Numbered from the stretch's first letter, positions 52,909-62,014 are shown. The stretch is DNA of 64,000 bases from Siphonobacter sp. BAB-5405 (GCF_002872335.1 NZ_NJAG01000002.1:186001-250000), one strand, 5' to 3'. Made by a program: numbers and translations. The notes: generated by a model from the sequence alone, not told the origin.

Positions 52909-53151
52909 TTAAAAAGCTGCTACGGAGTTCACCCGAACCACGCCTTCTACCGCCGAAATCCGACGAATGAGTACGTGTTCCGGTTCATGCAGTTCTACGT
53001 TGAGGAACCCTCGCTGGGATTTATCCCGGTAAGCAAAATCCATCTGTCGCACGCGGTTTCCCTTGCGTCGATTGATGGCATTCAATACGTTGAAGACGAG
53101 TTTTTGACTGGCATTGCCAATCACTTGAATACGTAATATCGATTGATTCAT
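52909..53151 (-). CDS. stand-alone ACT-like domain protein, 80 aa
   Basis: Pattern beta-alpha-beta-beta-alpha-beta over the whole length: ILRIQVIGNASQKLVFNVL, then RQMDFAYRDKSQRGFLNVEL and a last strand VEGVVRVNSV. It resembles the IlvM/IlvN-type regulatory ACT domain, but no acetolactate synthase gene is adjacent. Ligand unknown. Confidence 0.65.
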   Translation of the reverse strand: MNQSILRIQVIGNASQKLVFNVLNAINRRKGNRVRQMDFAYRDKSQRGFLNVELHEPEHVLIRRISAVEGVVRVNSVAAF

Positions 53152-53443
53152 GGCTGTAAGGTTATTAGTACACGCAAATTAAATCTATTTATCCTATTAA
53201 TTTAATAGATTATTAAAATTTAACTTTTCATGATTACTAATCGCTACTGGTGAATTGATTTTATGGAGATGAAAAGCACTAAGTACTTTTCTGATGTGTA
53301 TAACACAAAGTATGCTTCATTCGCGAAATTGCCCTACAAATAATAATAGCACATATTTAGTAGTATATACGTATTTTTTTAGTTTATTGTCCCTGTATTA
53401 CCCTTTAACAATCCCTCATCTTTCACCTTACTTACTCACGTGT

Positions 53444-54250
53444 ATGGATTTCACTAATTTAAAAGATCTCATTCTGTTACATGTCTATCAGTACGGCGGC
53501 AAAATTCTTCTGGCCTTAGTCGTTTTTATCATCGGACGGCTGGTCATTGGTAAGCTTACACAATTTCTGGCTGCTCGTATGAATCAGAGTCGTATTGATC
53601 GCGACGTTCAACCCTTTTTACTCTCCTTACTCAGCGTTCTGTTCAATGTGATGCTCTTGTTAAGCTGTGCGGGACTGTTGGGTATCGAAACGACTTCCTT
53701 CGTCGCGATTCTCGGAGCTGCCGGTTTAGCCGTAGGTCTGGCTTTACAGGGCAGCCTGGCCAACTTTGCGGGAGGTGTACTCATTCTCATTTTCAAACCA
53801 TTCCGGGTTGGTGATTTAATCGAAGCTCAGGGCTTCATCGGTGTGGTAGAGGCCATCCAGATTTTCAACACCATTCTGGTAACGCCGGATAATAAAACCA
53901 TCATCCTACCCAACGGCTCCCTATCCACCAGCCCCGTCACGAACATTTCGGGCAAGGGTGTTATTCGCGTGGATATGGTGTACGGCGTAGGAAGTCAGAA
54001 TGATCTGGACGTAACTAAGGCCGCGATTCAAGGTGTCATTGCGACCTGCCCGTATGCACTCAAAGATCGTGGCCATGATGTACTGGTCACCAAACTCACC
54101 CCCGATACAACGAGCTACGATGTACGTGTGTGGACCACGCCAGCCGATTACTGGAACACGTACTACTATATGCACGAGAATCTCAAACGCCAGTTTGACC
54201 GTGATGGCATTCAGGCTCCGGAAAAATTGGTGTACGTCAAGCAGAAATAA
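53444..54250 (+). CDS. mscS: MscS-family mechanosensitive channel
   Basis: 268 aa from ATG 53444 (MDFTNLKDLILLHV); the longer frame to 53294 is AT-rich leader. Three helices, the third being the pore helix ILGAAGLAVGLALQGSLANFAGG with the Gly/Ala packing pattern. Then the beta domain (FKPFRVGDLIEAQG, PNGSLSTSPVTN) and a short C-terminal alpha/beta domain. Relieves osmotic pressure across the inner membrane. Terminator follows. Confidence 0.95.
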   Translation: MDFTNLKDLILLHVYQYGGKILLALVVFIIGRLVIGKLTQFLAARMNQSRIDRDVQPFLLSLLSVLFNVMLLLSCAGLLGIETTSFVAILGAAGLAVGLALQGSLANFAGGVLILIFKPFRVGDLIEAQGFIGVVEAIQIFNTILVTPDNKTIILPNGSLSTSPVTNISGKGVIRVDMVYGVGSQNDLDVTKAAIQGVIATCPYALKDRGHDVLVTKLTPDTTSYDVRVWTTPADYWNTYYYMHENLKRQFDRDGIQAPEKLVYVKQK

Positions 54251-54273
54251 GTATTTTCCTCCTACCTAACCTC

Positions 54274-54297
54274 AAGGCTCTTCGGAGCCTTTTTTTA
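54274..54297 (+). terminator. rho-independent terminator of mscS
   Basis: AAGGCTC/GAGCCTT around TTCG followed by T's. Confidence 0.95.
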
Positions 54298-54365
54298 TTA
54301 GTAATTGATTTACAGACCTTTACTTATTCATCGCGAAGAAATACGGAATTTAATATTCTACTATT

Positions 54366-54397
54366 TTGGTGGAGTAAAAGATAGTCTACTATTTTTG
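54366..54397 (+). promoter_or_regulatory. Bacteroidota promoter for TSUP gene
   Basis: TTG (54366-54368), 21-base spacer, -7 TATTTTTG (54390-54397). The ATG follows 17 bases later, so the leader is very short. Confidence 0.65.
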
Positions 54398-54414
54398 TAG
54401 GCAAACTACACTAC

Positions 54415-55383
54415 ATGGAGTCAACGTCTGAAGTACTTAAGCCCTCCGAAGTCATACCCACTCGTTCCGTCAAAAAGAGCAGTAAAAACCCCTTCGAAGA
54501 GGCCATCATTACGTTGTGGAAACGGGAACGCAAACCCGCTGAGATTTTCATTCACATCGTGAATGCGTTAGCCTTGATGATTGTAGGGCACCTGATCTTT
54601 AAGTTTCTTACCGTCGAAAATATTACTACGGCTTTCAACTCCATTACGGTTGACATTCTCTGGTACGTACTGGGTGGCTTTCTGGCCCAAATGGTAGATG
54701 GAGCCCTGGGCATGGCTTACGGTGTTTCAGCAGCGACTTTTCTGGCGGGCGTAGGGGTTTCTCCCGCCGTCATTTCCATGAGTGTACACACCTCCGAAAT
54801 TTTTACGAGTGGCGTATCGGGCTACATGCACCTGAGATATGGCAATGTGAACGCCAAACTTTTCAAGGTGATCTTGATTCCCGGCGTTATTGGAGCTGTT
54901 TTGGGTGCTTACCTGCTTTCTTCCGTACTGGAAGAGTACATGACGTACGTAAAACCAGCCGTGTCGACATATACCTTGATTCTGGGTATCGTAATCATCC
55001 GGAAAGCCCTGATCAAGCGGCAGAAAAAAAATCCGATCAAGTTGATTGGACCGCTGGCCTGGTTTGGCGGTTTCATGGATTCCATCGGTGGTGGCGGCTG
55101 GGGGCCGATTGTATCCTCGACGCTGATTGCCTCGGGACGTCACCCCCGCTATACGGTTGGCTCGGTGAATCTCGCTGAATTTTTCATTTCTTTCGCGTCG
55201 TCTCTGACCTTCTTTCTGGTCATTGGTTTATCGCAATGGCAGGTGATTCTGGGACTTATTCTGGGAGGCGTGATTGCCGCTCCCATTGCAGCCCGTTTAG
55301 CCAGTAAGCTACCGATTAAAGCCATGATGATTCTGGTCGGTATCGTAGTGATTCTGGCCAGTCTGAAGCGACTGATTGGCTAG
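54415..55383 (+). CDS. TSUP (TauE/SafE) family sulfite/sulfonate exporter
   Basis: A 322-aa membrane protein. A cytoplasmic N-terminal extension of about 45 residues is followed by about eight helices in two related halves, each with a Gly-rich motif: QMVDGALGMAYGVSAATFL and GGFMDSIGGGGWGPIVSSTL. This is the hallmark of the TauE/SafE family. Substrate (sulfite, sulfoacetate or other organic anion) cannot be told. Good promoter and terminator make it a single-gene unit. Confidence 0.92.
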   Translation: MESTSEVLKPSEVIPTRSVKKSSKNPFEEAIITLWKRERKPAEIFIHIVNALALMIVGHLIFKFLTVENITTAFNSITVDILWYVLGGFLAQMVDGALGMAYGVSAATFLAGVGVSPAVISMSVHTSEIFTSGVSGYMHLRYGNVNAKLFKVILIPGVIGAVLGAYLLSSVLEEYMTYVKPAVSTYTLILGIVIIRKALIKRQKKNPIKLIGPLAWFGGFMDSIGGGGWGPIVSSTLIASGRHPRYTVGSVNLAEFFISFASSLTFFLVIGLSQWQVILGLILGGVIAAPIAARLASKLPIKAMMILVGIVVILASLKRLIG

Positions 55384-55404
55384 GAACGCAAAGCTATTGA
55401 TACG

Positions 55405-55454
55405 AAAAACCACCGTGTTGTCTGTCTTAGAAACAGATCAGCACGGTGGTTTTT
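55405..55454 (+). terminator. rho-independent terminator of TSUP gene
   Basis: AAAAACCACCGTG/CACGGTGGTTTTT with inner TCTG/CAGA pairing. Confidence 0.9.
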
Positions 55455-55710
55455 TATTGCTATACAATTTACAAAGGTTCAACCCAACTGGGTTTTCGCT
55501 CGCTTGTTAGCTATTAACTTCGTCGCGAGGGCAGGAAAATTACTCCGTTCTCAGAAGGTTTGTAATGAAAGTTACTGTGGATAATTTGGTGTGTATCTTT
55601 TTTGATTTACTTAAATCGCGTCAGAGACGCGAAACCAGGCTACGCCGATTTTTAATCGGGGTGAGCAGGGTTTGGAAACCTGCATAAATACAGCACATCT
55701 TAGGCATTAT

Positions 55711-55918
55711 AACCCTGAACGGGTTCAATAGCATTAGTCCCGTATGCAATGCGGGGAATCAAATCGGTAAGCTAACCATAGGTTTCACCCATGGCTATTC
55801 GAATGAAACCCCTCCGGGGTTAAATGCTTACACCTGCATATTCATTCAGGATTGCATGCCGACTCGCCAACCCTGAAGGGGTTCAATCTCAATAGCCCCG
55901 TATGCAATGCGGGGTATA
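55711..55918. repeat. cluster of REP-like palindromic units
   Basis: Two full units: AACCCTGAACGGGTTCAAT plus CCCGTATGCAATGCGGGG (55711-55756), and CAACCCTGAAGGGGTTCAAT plus CCCCGTATGCAATGCGGGG (55869-55915). A partial inverted unit, AACCCCTCCGGGGTT, lies near 55808. A related unit is at 61971-62014. The gap 55455-56024 has no gene. No transposase nearby. Confidence 0.8.
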
Positions 55919-56024
55919 GCCAGCCCGGTAGGCACAGCCTACTAATTAAAAAAGTCCGTAGTGAATACTACGGACAACTCGTTCCACTACCCTTACCTGT
56001 TTTACCCTACCAAAACAAAAAACC

Positions 56025-56945
56025 CTACTGCTGAGCCGCCAGCAGATACAACACGGCCATCCGCGTCGCTACGCCATTTTCTACCTGATTCAGAATAATC
56101 GAGTGCTCGCTGGAGTCAGCCGCATCCGAGCTTAATTCTACGCCCCGATTGATCGGTCCGGGGTGCATCAGTACAATCGGCTTGTCCAGTTCATTGAGCA
56201 TGGCTTTGTTGATACCGTAATACAGCGAATACTCCCGCAGACTCGGGAAATACTTCACCTGCAGGCGTTCGAGCTGAATACGCAGTACGTTGGCGACATC
56301 GCACCACTGCAACGCCTGCCGTACATCGTGCGAAACGATCACGCCCAGATCCCGGATATATCGCGGAATCAGCGTACTCGGTCCACACACCATTACTTCT
56401 GCTCCCAGCTTCTTCAGACAGAAAATATTGGATAAAGCTACTCGGGAGTGCAGAATGTCACCAATGATGGCCACTTTCTTACCCGCTACATCGCCGAGTT
56501 TTTCACGAATGGAAAAGGCATCCAGCAAGGCCTGCGTCGGGTGCTCGTGCGTACCGTCACCGGCATTTACCACGCTGGCCGGAATGCGGCTGGATAGGTA
56601 ATGCGGAGCCCCGGGCGAACTGTGCCGCATAACGATTAAGTCTACCTTCATGGCCAGAATGTTATTGACCGTATCCAGTAGCGTTTCTCCTTTCTTAACG
56701 GAACTACTCGACGAGGAAAAATTAACCACGTCAGCCGAAAGTCGTTTTTCAGCCAGCTCAAACGACAGACGCGTACGGGTGGAGTTTTCGAAAAAAACGT
56801 TGGCAATCGTTACGTCCCGCAGCGAGGGTACTTTTTTGATCGGACGGTTGAGCACTTCCTTAAACTCGTCGGCAGTCTGGAAAATGAGCTGAATATCGGC
56901 TTCCGTGAGATCTTTGATGCCTAGTAAATGTCTCGTACTTAGCAC
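56025..56945 (-). CDS. pyrB: aspartate carbamoyltransferase catalytic subunit
   Basis: 306 aa. Carbamoyl-phosphate motif FFENSTRTRLSFELAEKR, VVNAGDGTHEHPTQALLD, KVAIIGDILHSRVALSN and VLMHPGPINRGVEL with the aspartate loop. Catalyses the committed step of pyrimidine synthesis. No pyrI gene beside it. It lies downstream of pyrR but is separated by a strong terminator. Confidence 0.97.
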   Translation of the reverse strand: MLSTRHLLGIKDLTEADIQLIFQTADEFKEVLNRPIKKVPSLRDVTIANVFFENSTRTRLSFELAEKRLSADVVNFSSSSSSVKKGETLLDTVNNILAMKVDLIVMRHSSPGAPHYLSSRIPASVVNAGDGTHEHPTQALLDAFSIREKLGDVAGKKVAIIGDILHSRVALSNIFCLKKLGAEVMVCGPSTLIPRYIRDLGVIVSHDVRQALQWCDVANVLRIQLERLQVKYFPSLREYSLYYGINKAMLNELDKPIVLMHPGPINRGVELSSDAADSSEHSIILNQVENGVATRMAVLYLLAAQQ

Positions 56946-56995
56946 GGCAGTATAAAATTAAGTTTTCGATGAAGAACGAAAACGGGATGTACATT

Positions 56996-57028
56996 CAAAA
57001 AAAGCCCCCTCAACGTTTCCGGAGGGGG
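56996..57028 (-). terminator. terminator/attenuator between pyrR and pyrB
   Basis: On the minus strand CCCCCTC (57022-57028 complement) pairs with GAGGGGG and is followed by CTTTTTTT. A second hairpin, GTTTTCG/CGAAAAC, lies between it and the pyrB start. Confidence 0.85.
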
Positions 57029-57036
57029 AACAAAAA

Positions 57037-57573
57037 CTAATCACTGAGCCAAATACCGTCTTTTTCGTGGCCCTGTTCTTTCCATTCCACGATGACCCGC
57101 TGCGTATCGAGCGTATTGACTTTCAGCCCCACGTAATCCGGAGCGATGGGAATATCCCGGTTATAACTACGATCAATAAGTACCGCCAGTTCTACCTTTT
57201 CCGGACGGCCAAAAAAGGTCATGGCATCCAGAGCGGCCCGTACCATGCGGCCCGTAGCAATCACGTCGTCGACGAGAATGACCCGTTTGCCTTCGACCGT
57301 AAAGGGGATTTTAGTCTGATTGGCCCGTACAATCGATTCCCGACGGCGAAAGTCGTCGCGGTGAAAAGTCGCATCCAGCCAGCCAAACGGAATGGTACTA
57401 CCGGTGGTTTGCTGAAGTTCCTGATGAATTCGTTGAGCCAGATGAATACCTCGCGGTTGCAAACCCAGGATCACTGAATCGGCAAAGAGCTGGTGATTCT
57501 CAATAAGTTGTTGGCATAACCGACTGATGGTGATCTCCAACAAGGGACTGGAAAGAAGCAATCGTCGCTGCAT
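57037..57573 (-). CDS. pyrR: PyrR-type bifunctional regulator / uracil phosphoribosyltransferase
   Basis: A 178-aa type I PRTase. PRPP loop RVILVDDVIATGRMVRAALD, N-terminal ILGLQPRGIHLAQRI, the flexible-loop block DATFHRDDFRRRE, and LIDRSYNRDIPIAPDYVG, all PyrR landmarks. In Bacillus it binds pyr mRNA leaders; no consensus PyrR-binding loop was recognised here, so RNA control is only possible. Confidence 0.93.
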   Translation of the reverse strand: MQRRLLLSSPLLEITISRLCQQLIENHQLFADSVILGLQPRGIHLAQRIHQELQQTTGSTIPFGWLDATFHRDDFRRRESIVRANQTKIPFTVEGKRVILVDDVIATGRMVRAALDAMTFFGRPEKVELAVLIDRSYNRDIPIAPDYVGLKVNTLDTQRVIVEWKEQGHEKDGIWLSD

Positions 57574-57717
57574 ATGCGGGCAAAATTAGGCAAACGAAAT
57601 TAGGATTTAGGAATCCGAAGGGGCGAAATTCGCTTTTCGAATGCGAAATAATTGCGGATGGCTTGATCTTCTGTACAATGACCGAAGAAATTTATCCGTA
57701 TCAATTCATCATCTCCT

Positions 57718-58278
57718 ATGAAGTATCTGGTAGCGGGCTTAGGAAACATTGGCCCGGAATATGCAATGACCCGACACAACGTCGGTTTTATGGTACTGGA
57801 CCGACTGGCGGCTCAGGAAAATCTTAAATTCGATCTGGGTCGGCTGGCGTACGGGGCTGAACTGAAATACAAAGGCCGCACCATTTACCTGATCAAGCCT
57901 ACCACGTACATGAACCTGAGCGGGAAGGCGATTAACTACTGGCTGAAAGAACTGAAAATACCCGTGGAGAATATGTTGACGATTACCGACGACATTGCCC
58001 TACCTTTTGGAAAGCTACGCCTCCGGAGCAAAGGATCGCACGGAGGACACAACGGTTTACGAAATATTCAGGAGGTATTGGGCAATGATCAGTATGCTCG
58101 TCTTCGTTTTGGCGTAAGCGGTGATTTTCCCAAAGGACGTCAGGTAGACCATGTACTTGGGGAGTTTCCCAAGAGCGAAATCGAGCTTTTACCTGAACGG
58201 CTGGACCGCTCCATCGACATTTTATTGAGTTTTTGCACTTTAGGGATTGACAAGACGATGAATAATTTTAACGAATGA
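57718..58278 (+). CDS. pth: peptidyl-tRNA hydrolase
   Basis: 186 aa. LVAGLGNIGPEYAMTRHNVGF (Asn and catalytic His), PTTYMNLSGKAI, ITDDIALPFGKLRLR and KGSHGGHNGLRNI, all canonical. Releases tRNA from prematurely dropped peptidyl-tRNA. Normal length. Confidence 0.97.
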   Translation: MKYLVAGLGNIGPEYAMTRHNVGFMVLDRLAAQENLKFDLGRLAYGAELKYKGRTIYLIKPTTYMNLSGKAINYWLKELKIPVENMLTITDDIALPFGKLRLRSKGSHGGHNGLRNIQEVLGNDQYARLRFGVSGDFPKGRQVDHVLGEFPKSEIELLPERLDRSIDILLSFCTLGIDKTMNNFNE

Positions 58279-58452
58279 TTGTACTAAATAAAGAATTTTA
58301 CAAAAAGTTAAAGTAATATTTTCAGGAACTTTATTGGATATTTAACCATATAAAATTCTAGTTAAAGACATTTTTATATCTTTTTTTTCGTCCACTCGAA
58401 GTCAAAATAGGATATTATTCCGAATAAAATTTTGAAATTGTATTTTCCTAAG

Positions 58453-58484
58453 TTTGGACTTTTAATTTAGTGTATCTACATTTG
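58453..58484 (+). promoter_or_regulatory. strong Bacteroidota promoter without obvious gene
   Basis: TTTG (58453-58456), 20-base spacer, TACATTTG (58477-58484). This is the best promoter match in the window. A second -7-like TAACTTTGC lies at 58543-58551. Confidence 0.65.
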
Positions 58485-58489
58485 TAATG

Positions 58490-58812
58490 TCAAACGACGA
58501 CAAACAAATTGTAAAATACCAGGAAGTAACCAAAATGATTTGTAACTTTGCATCAGAGTAGTTCGATGAAAATCAAATCTAGGGCTTCTGGTTCCACAGC
58601 TGAAAATAAGTTTGTATTTTGGGTCGCTGATTGGAACACATTTTTTGGAACGATACACAAAACTGTAGGGTTCCCGTATTAAACACCAGTCAAGATAGAG
58701 GTAAGGGTTGTGTTTAATCCATTTTCCAAGAGAGGTTAGCGTTTTTTCATAGTAAAATAGGTTTAGAGGTTAAGTGGGATAAGGTTGAGCGTTTCGCTCG
58801 GCCTTATTTTGT
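58490..58812 (+). ncRNA. candidate transcript, ncRNA or micro-ORF mRNA
   Basis: Bounded by the promoter at 58453-58484 and a terminator hairpin, AAGG..GAGCG/CGCTC..CCTT (58781-58805), followed by ATTTTG. The only ORF of note runs from ATG 58566 to TAA 58682 (38 codons, MKIKSRASGSTAENK...TVGFPY), whose reality is uncertain. No known RNA family recognised. The stretch 58279-58452 is very AT-rich and empty. Confidence 0.4.
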
Positions 58813-58938
58813 TTTCAGCCCATTGGTAGCTTTTCTTTCGGCTTTGTAACCCTAAAAGTCGGTTCGCATCTATTCTTGCTTTTACCTCCATAGCGAATAG
58901 CTATCTTGCTTCATTCATTTGCAAACACCAGACCCTAT

Positions 58939-60288
58939 ATGTTTAAACGCTTACTCGCTACGGCCTTTCTGGCAGTGCCTTTGGTCGGCTCTTCCCAACA
59001 AATTCTGAATCGGGATCCTGAAATTGATCGTTACGTCAAAGCCGTTTCCGCCGACTCGATGCGGGCAACCGTTGAAAAGCTCGTTTCCTTTGGCAGCCGA
59101 CATACCCTGAGTTCGGTCAGTGATCCACAGCGGGGGATCGGGGCCGCCCGCCGCTGGACACTCGCTAAATTTCAGTCCTACGCCAAAAATTCCGGCGGTC
59201 GCCTAACGGCCCAGTTACAAAGCTGGACGCTCAAGCCCGACGGCCGTCGGGTGGACAAAGAGCATGAAATTGCCAACGTTGTAGCTACCCTAAAAGGCTC
59301 CGATCCGAATGACGACCGGGTGTTTGTCATCTCGGCTCACATCGACTCCCGGGCTCTGGACATTATGAATCGTGATATTGATTCCCCCGGAGCCAACGAC
59401 GATGGTTCGGGTGTAGCCACGGCTTTGGAACTGGCCCGTATCCTGTCCGCCGCCAAATTCCCGGCTACAATCGTATTTCTGATTGTCAGTGGTGAAGAAC
59501 AAAGCCTGCTCGGGGCCGAGTATTACGCCCAGCAAGCCGTCGATAAAAAGATGAATCTGGAAGCCATTCTGAATAATGATACGATGGGTTCTTCCGCAGG
59601 CAGCGATATTGGCATGATTGACAATACCCGTTTACGCGTCTTTAGCGAAGGGTTACCCGCGTACCAGACTGCCGAACAGGCGGCTAAAATCCGGGCGATT
59701 GGAGCTGAAAGCGACGGGCAGACCCGACAACTGGCCCGATACATGAAAGAAGTGGGTGAACGATACGTAGAAAACCTGGAAGTGGTACTAATCTTTCGCA
59801 ATGACCGTTTTCAACGCGGCGGCGATCACACCCCTTTTGTGAATAAAGGCTTTGCGGCCGTTCGGATTACAGAAATGAACGAAAACTTTGATCACCAACA
59901 CCACGACATTCATACTGAAAACGGCAAAGAGTACGGTGATCTGCAAAAGTTCATGGATTTTGAATACCTCCGTAAAAATGCTGCTGTAAACCTGGCAACG
60001 CTGGCCAACCTGGCGAAAGCTCCGCAAATGCCTCAGGACGTACAGATCGAAGTACGCGGCTCAGCTAGTTACGCCAAACTCAACTGGAAGGCTCCTAAAG
60101 CCGGAAAAGTGAAAGGATACTACGTACTGATTCGGGAAACGTATCAGCCGTTCTGGCAAAAGAAACTGTACACAACCGAAACTTCGATTACACTCCCCTA
60201 CTCCAGGGATTCGTATTTCTTTGCCATCCAGGCGGTTAGTGAGCATGGAAACGAAAGTTTGCCCGTCATTCCCTTGCCTTCGCGTTAA
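58939..60288 (+). CDS. M28 family zinc metallopeptidase, secreted
   Basis: 449 aa from ATG 58939 (MFKRLLATAFLAVPLVG), a signal peptide ending near GSSQQ. Zinc ligands: HID in VISAHIDSRA, GANDDGSGVA, SGEEQSLLGAEYY (Glu-Glu), NNDTMGSSAG, and a late HHDIHTENG. The last 90 residues are a fibronectin-III-like domain (SASYAKLNWKAPKAGKVKGY). An aminopeptidase or carboxypeptidase of the periplasm or surface. A perfect terminator follows. Confidence 0.92.
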   Translation: MFKRLLATAFLAVPLVGSSQQILNRDPEIDRYVKAVSADSMRATVEKLVSFGSRHTLSSVSDPQRGIGAARRWTLAKFQSYAKNSGGRLTAQLQSWTLKPDGRRVDKEHEIANVVATLKGSDPNDDRVFVISAHIDSRALDIMNRDIDSPGANDDGSGVATALELARILSAAKFPATIVFLIVSGEEQSLLGAEYYAQQAVDKKMNLEAILNNDTMGSSAGSDIGMIDNTRLRVFSEGLPAYQTAEQAAKIRAIGAESDGQTRQLARYMKEVGERYVENLEVVLIFRNDRFQRGGDHTPFVNKGFAAVRITEMNENFDHQHHDIHTENGKEYGDLQKFMDFEYLRKNAAVNLATLANLAKAPQMPQDVQIEVRGSASYAKLNWKAPKAGKVKGYYVLIRETYQPFWQKKLYTTETSITLPYSRDSYFFAIQAVSEHGNESLPVIPLPSR

Positions 60289-60297
60289 GCCTTAAGC

Positions 60298-60331
60298 AAA
60301 AACGGCGAGCTGGATTCAGCTCGCCGTTTTT
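60298..60331. terminator. perfect 15-bp terminator
   Basis: AAAAACGGCGAGCTG/CAGCTCGCCGTTTTT with loop GATT, between convergent genes. Confidence 0.95.
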
Positions 60332-60353
60332 GTATGTTCCTGCCTATAAGGTG

Positions 60354-61055
60354 TTACTCCGCTTTTACTTCGCCACCCAAGCTGGAATTGATGTTTTTCT
60401 TGGCCGGATTTCCTTTGTATCGCACCGCTCCGCCGGTACCGGCGTTGGCATCCAGACGTTTGGTTGTAGTGATGCGAGCTACCCCGCCCGTATTGGCTTT
60501 GACAAAGGCATCTTCGCTCGTCAGGTTGAAGGCGTGTACTTCACCGCCCGTGTTCACCGTCACCTGTTGTTCGGAGGCAGTGCCTGACAAATCCAGTACT
60601 GCTCCCTGGACTGCTTTAGCCTTCAGGTTACGTACATCGGCTTCGAGTCGGATCTGGCTGCCCGTAGCCGCCTGTAAATCCAGATCCCGCGTTTGGATGG
60701 GATCGATGACCGTAATTTCGGCTCCGACGCCCGAATAAATGGATTCTACTTCCTTGTATCCCAGTTCCAGTCGAATGTTACTGGCCCGGCAATCGCCTTT
60801 CTGAAAGACCTCTTTTTCCCACTTCTGACGAATAATTAATTCATCATTTTTGGTTTCAACCGTGATTTTGGATTCTTCCAGCGTTCCCGGTGTGGTAATT
60901 TTCAACGAAACATCATTCGCTTTTTTCAGTTCTGCTGTTACACAGCCCAAAATCCGAACTTTACTGAACGACTTAAGGTCAACCGTTTTCGTTTGTTGAG
61001 CGTATCCTGAATATGAGGCCAGTAACCCCAGGACAAGCAATGGCAAATGTTTCAT
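60354..61055 (-). CDS. DUF2807 (head GIN domain) exported protein
   Basis: 233 aa from ATG 61055 (MKHLPLLVLGLLASYSG), signal peptide ending at YAQQ. Right-handed beta-helix-like repeats follow (SGVGAEITVID, ATGSQIRLEAD, QGAVLDLSGTAS, TGGEVHAFNL, TGGVARITTT, TGGAVRYKGNP), typical of DUF2807 proteins, common in Bacteroidota envelopes. Function unknown. A longer frame to 61184 is rejected because it lacks a signal peptide. Confidence 0.88.
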   Translation of the reverse strand: MKHLPLLVLGLLASYSGYAQQTKTVDLKSFSKVRILGCVTAELKKANDVSLKITTPGTLEESKITVETKNDELIIRQKWEKEVFQKGDCRASNIRLELGYKEVESIYSGVGAEITVIDPIQTRDLDLQAATGSQIRLEADVRNLKAKAVQGAVLDLSGTASEQQVTVNTGGEVHAFNLTSEDAFVKANTGGVARITTTKRLDANAGTGGAVRYKGNPAKKNINSSLGGEVKAE

Positions 61056-61162
61056 AGCTATACTCCTTCTTAAATTTTCAATGCAAAGATGCCGTAAAAT
61101 CGGCTCACGTTGCTTGTAAAACCAGTAATTTGAGCCCTTGTTACGAGATAACCTTAAAAAGA

Positions 61163-61807
61163 ATGGCCTCCTATCAAGATTCACATAAGTTTCAGTTGTG
61201 GCAACGTAACCTGCAACGCAATGGTGTCATTATCCACGGTACCAAGGAATTATACACAAAATATCGCTCGGATGGCGACCTGCTCTTTGGGCTTTTCGAT
61301 CTGGATGCAACGGTTCCGGAGGGTCATAAAATTCTTCCGCTTTGTTTCGTAAAAGGAGAAGTCTTATCCGTACTCACCTGCCTGATTGACCGCGATACGC
61401 AGGAAAAGTACCTGTTACTGGTACAGCAGCGACGCATTTGTGACGGCAGCTACATGTACGAACATCCTGCAGGTATGGTCGACGGTACGGACCTGCCCCT
61501 GGACGTAGCCGTACGCGAAATTCAGGAAGAAACGGGTCTGGTAGTACAGCCCGCTCAGATTCACCAACTGAACGAAAAACCTCTGTTTCCGAGCAGTGGT
61601 ACGAGCGACGAGGCGATGTATTTCTTCTACGTGGAGCTTGAATTGAGTAAGGAAGAAATTTTTCAGTACGACGGTCAAACCGCTGGTGCCGACCACGGTG
61701 AATTTATTCTAACCAAAGTCGTACCCTTGAACGAAGCGATGGGTATGATGAGCAATGCCTGTGCGTTACTGAATATTCACTTGTATCTGGCGGCGAAGAA
61801 AATGTAG
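61163..61807 (+). CDS. NUDIX hydrolase
   Basis: 214 aa from ATG 61163 (MASYQDSHKFQLWQR). Nudix box GMVDGTDLPLDVAVREIQEETGL spans about residues 104-126, split here as G-x5-E-free start, then REIQEETGL with the metal-binding glutamates. Preceding strand YMYEHPAG. The position of the box and the size suggest an ADP-sugar or NDP-linked pyrophosphatase, but the substrate is unknown. Its stop codon is the first unit of a heptamer repeat. Confidence 0.88.
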   Translation: MASYQDSHKFQLWQRNLQRNGVIIHGTKELYTKYRSDGDLLFGLFDLDATVPEGHKILPLCFVKGEVLSVLTCLIDRDTQEKYLLLVQQRRICDGSYMYEHPAGMVDGTDLPLDVAVREIQEETGLVVQPAQIHQLNEKPLFPSSGTSDEAMYFFYVELELSKEEIFQYDGQTAGADHGEFILTKVVPLNEAMGMMSNACALLNIHLYLAAKKM

Positions 61808-61851
61808 TTGATAGTTGATAGTTGATAGTTGATAGTTGATAGTTGATAGTT
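61805..61851. repeat. tandem heptamer (TAGTTGA)x6
   Basis: Six exact copies of TAGTTGA starting at the NUDIX stop codon, then TAGTT. Every unit holds TAG and TGA, so all frames close. Confidence 0.95.
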
Positions 61852-61970
61852 TTACAAATTAACTTTCTCTTTTTCAATTGATTATTGACGTTAGACCGGT
61901 ACCCTGGAAGGCGTCCATGGGTGGCACCTACGGCTATGTACATTGAACGCTTCGGAGTTGGTAGCTTTGA

Positions 61971-62014
61971 CCCCAAAGGGGTTCACTGTACATAGCCCCG
62001 TATGCAATGCGGGG
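61971..62014. repeat. REP-like unit
   Basis: CCCCAAAGGGGTTCACTG followed by CCCCGTATGCAATGCGGGG, the same palindrome as the units at 55.7-55.9 kb. Confidence 0.8.

Noticed and set aside
61805-61851. CRISPR array
   Set aside because: The repeat is a 7-bp tandem without spacers; no cas genes in the window.
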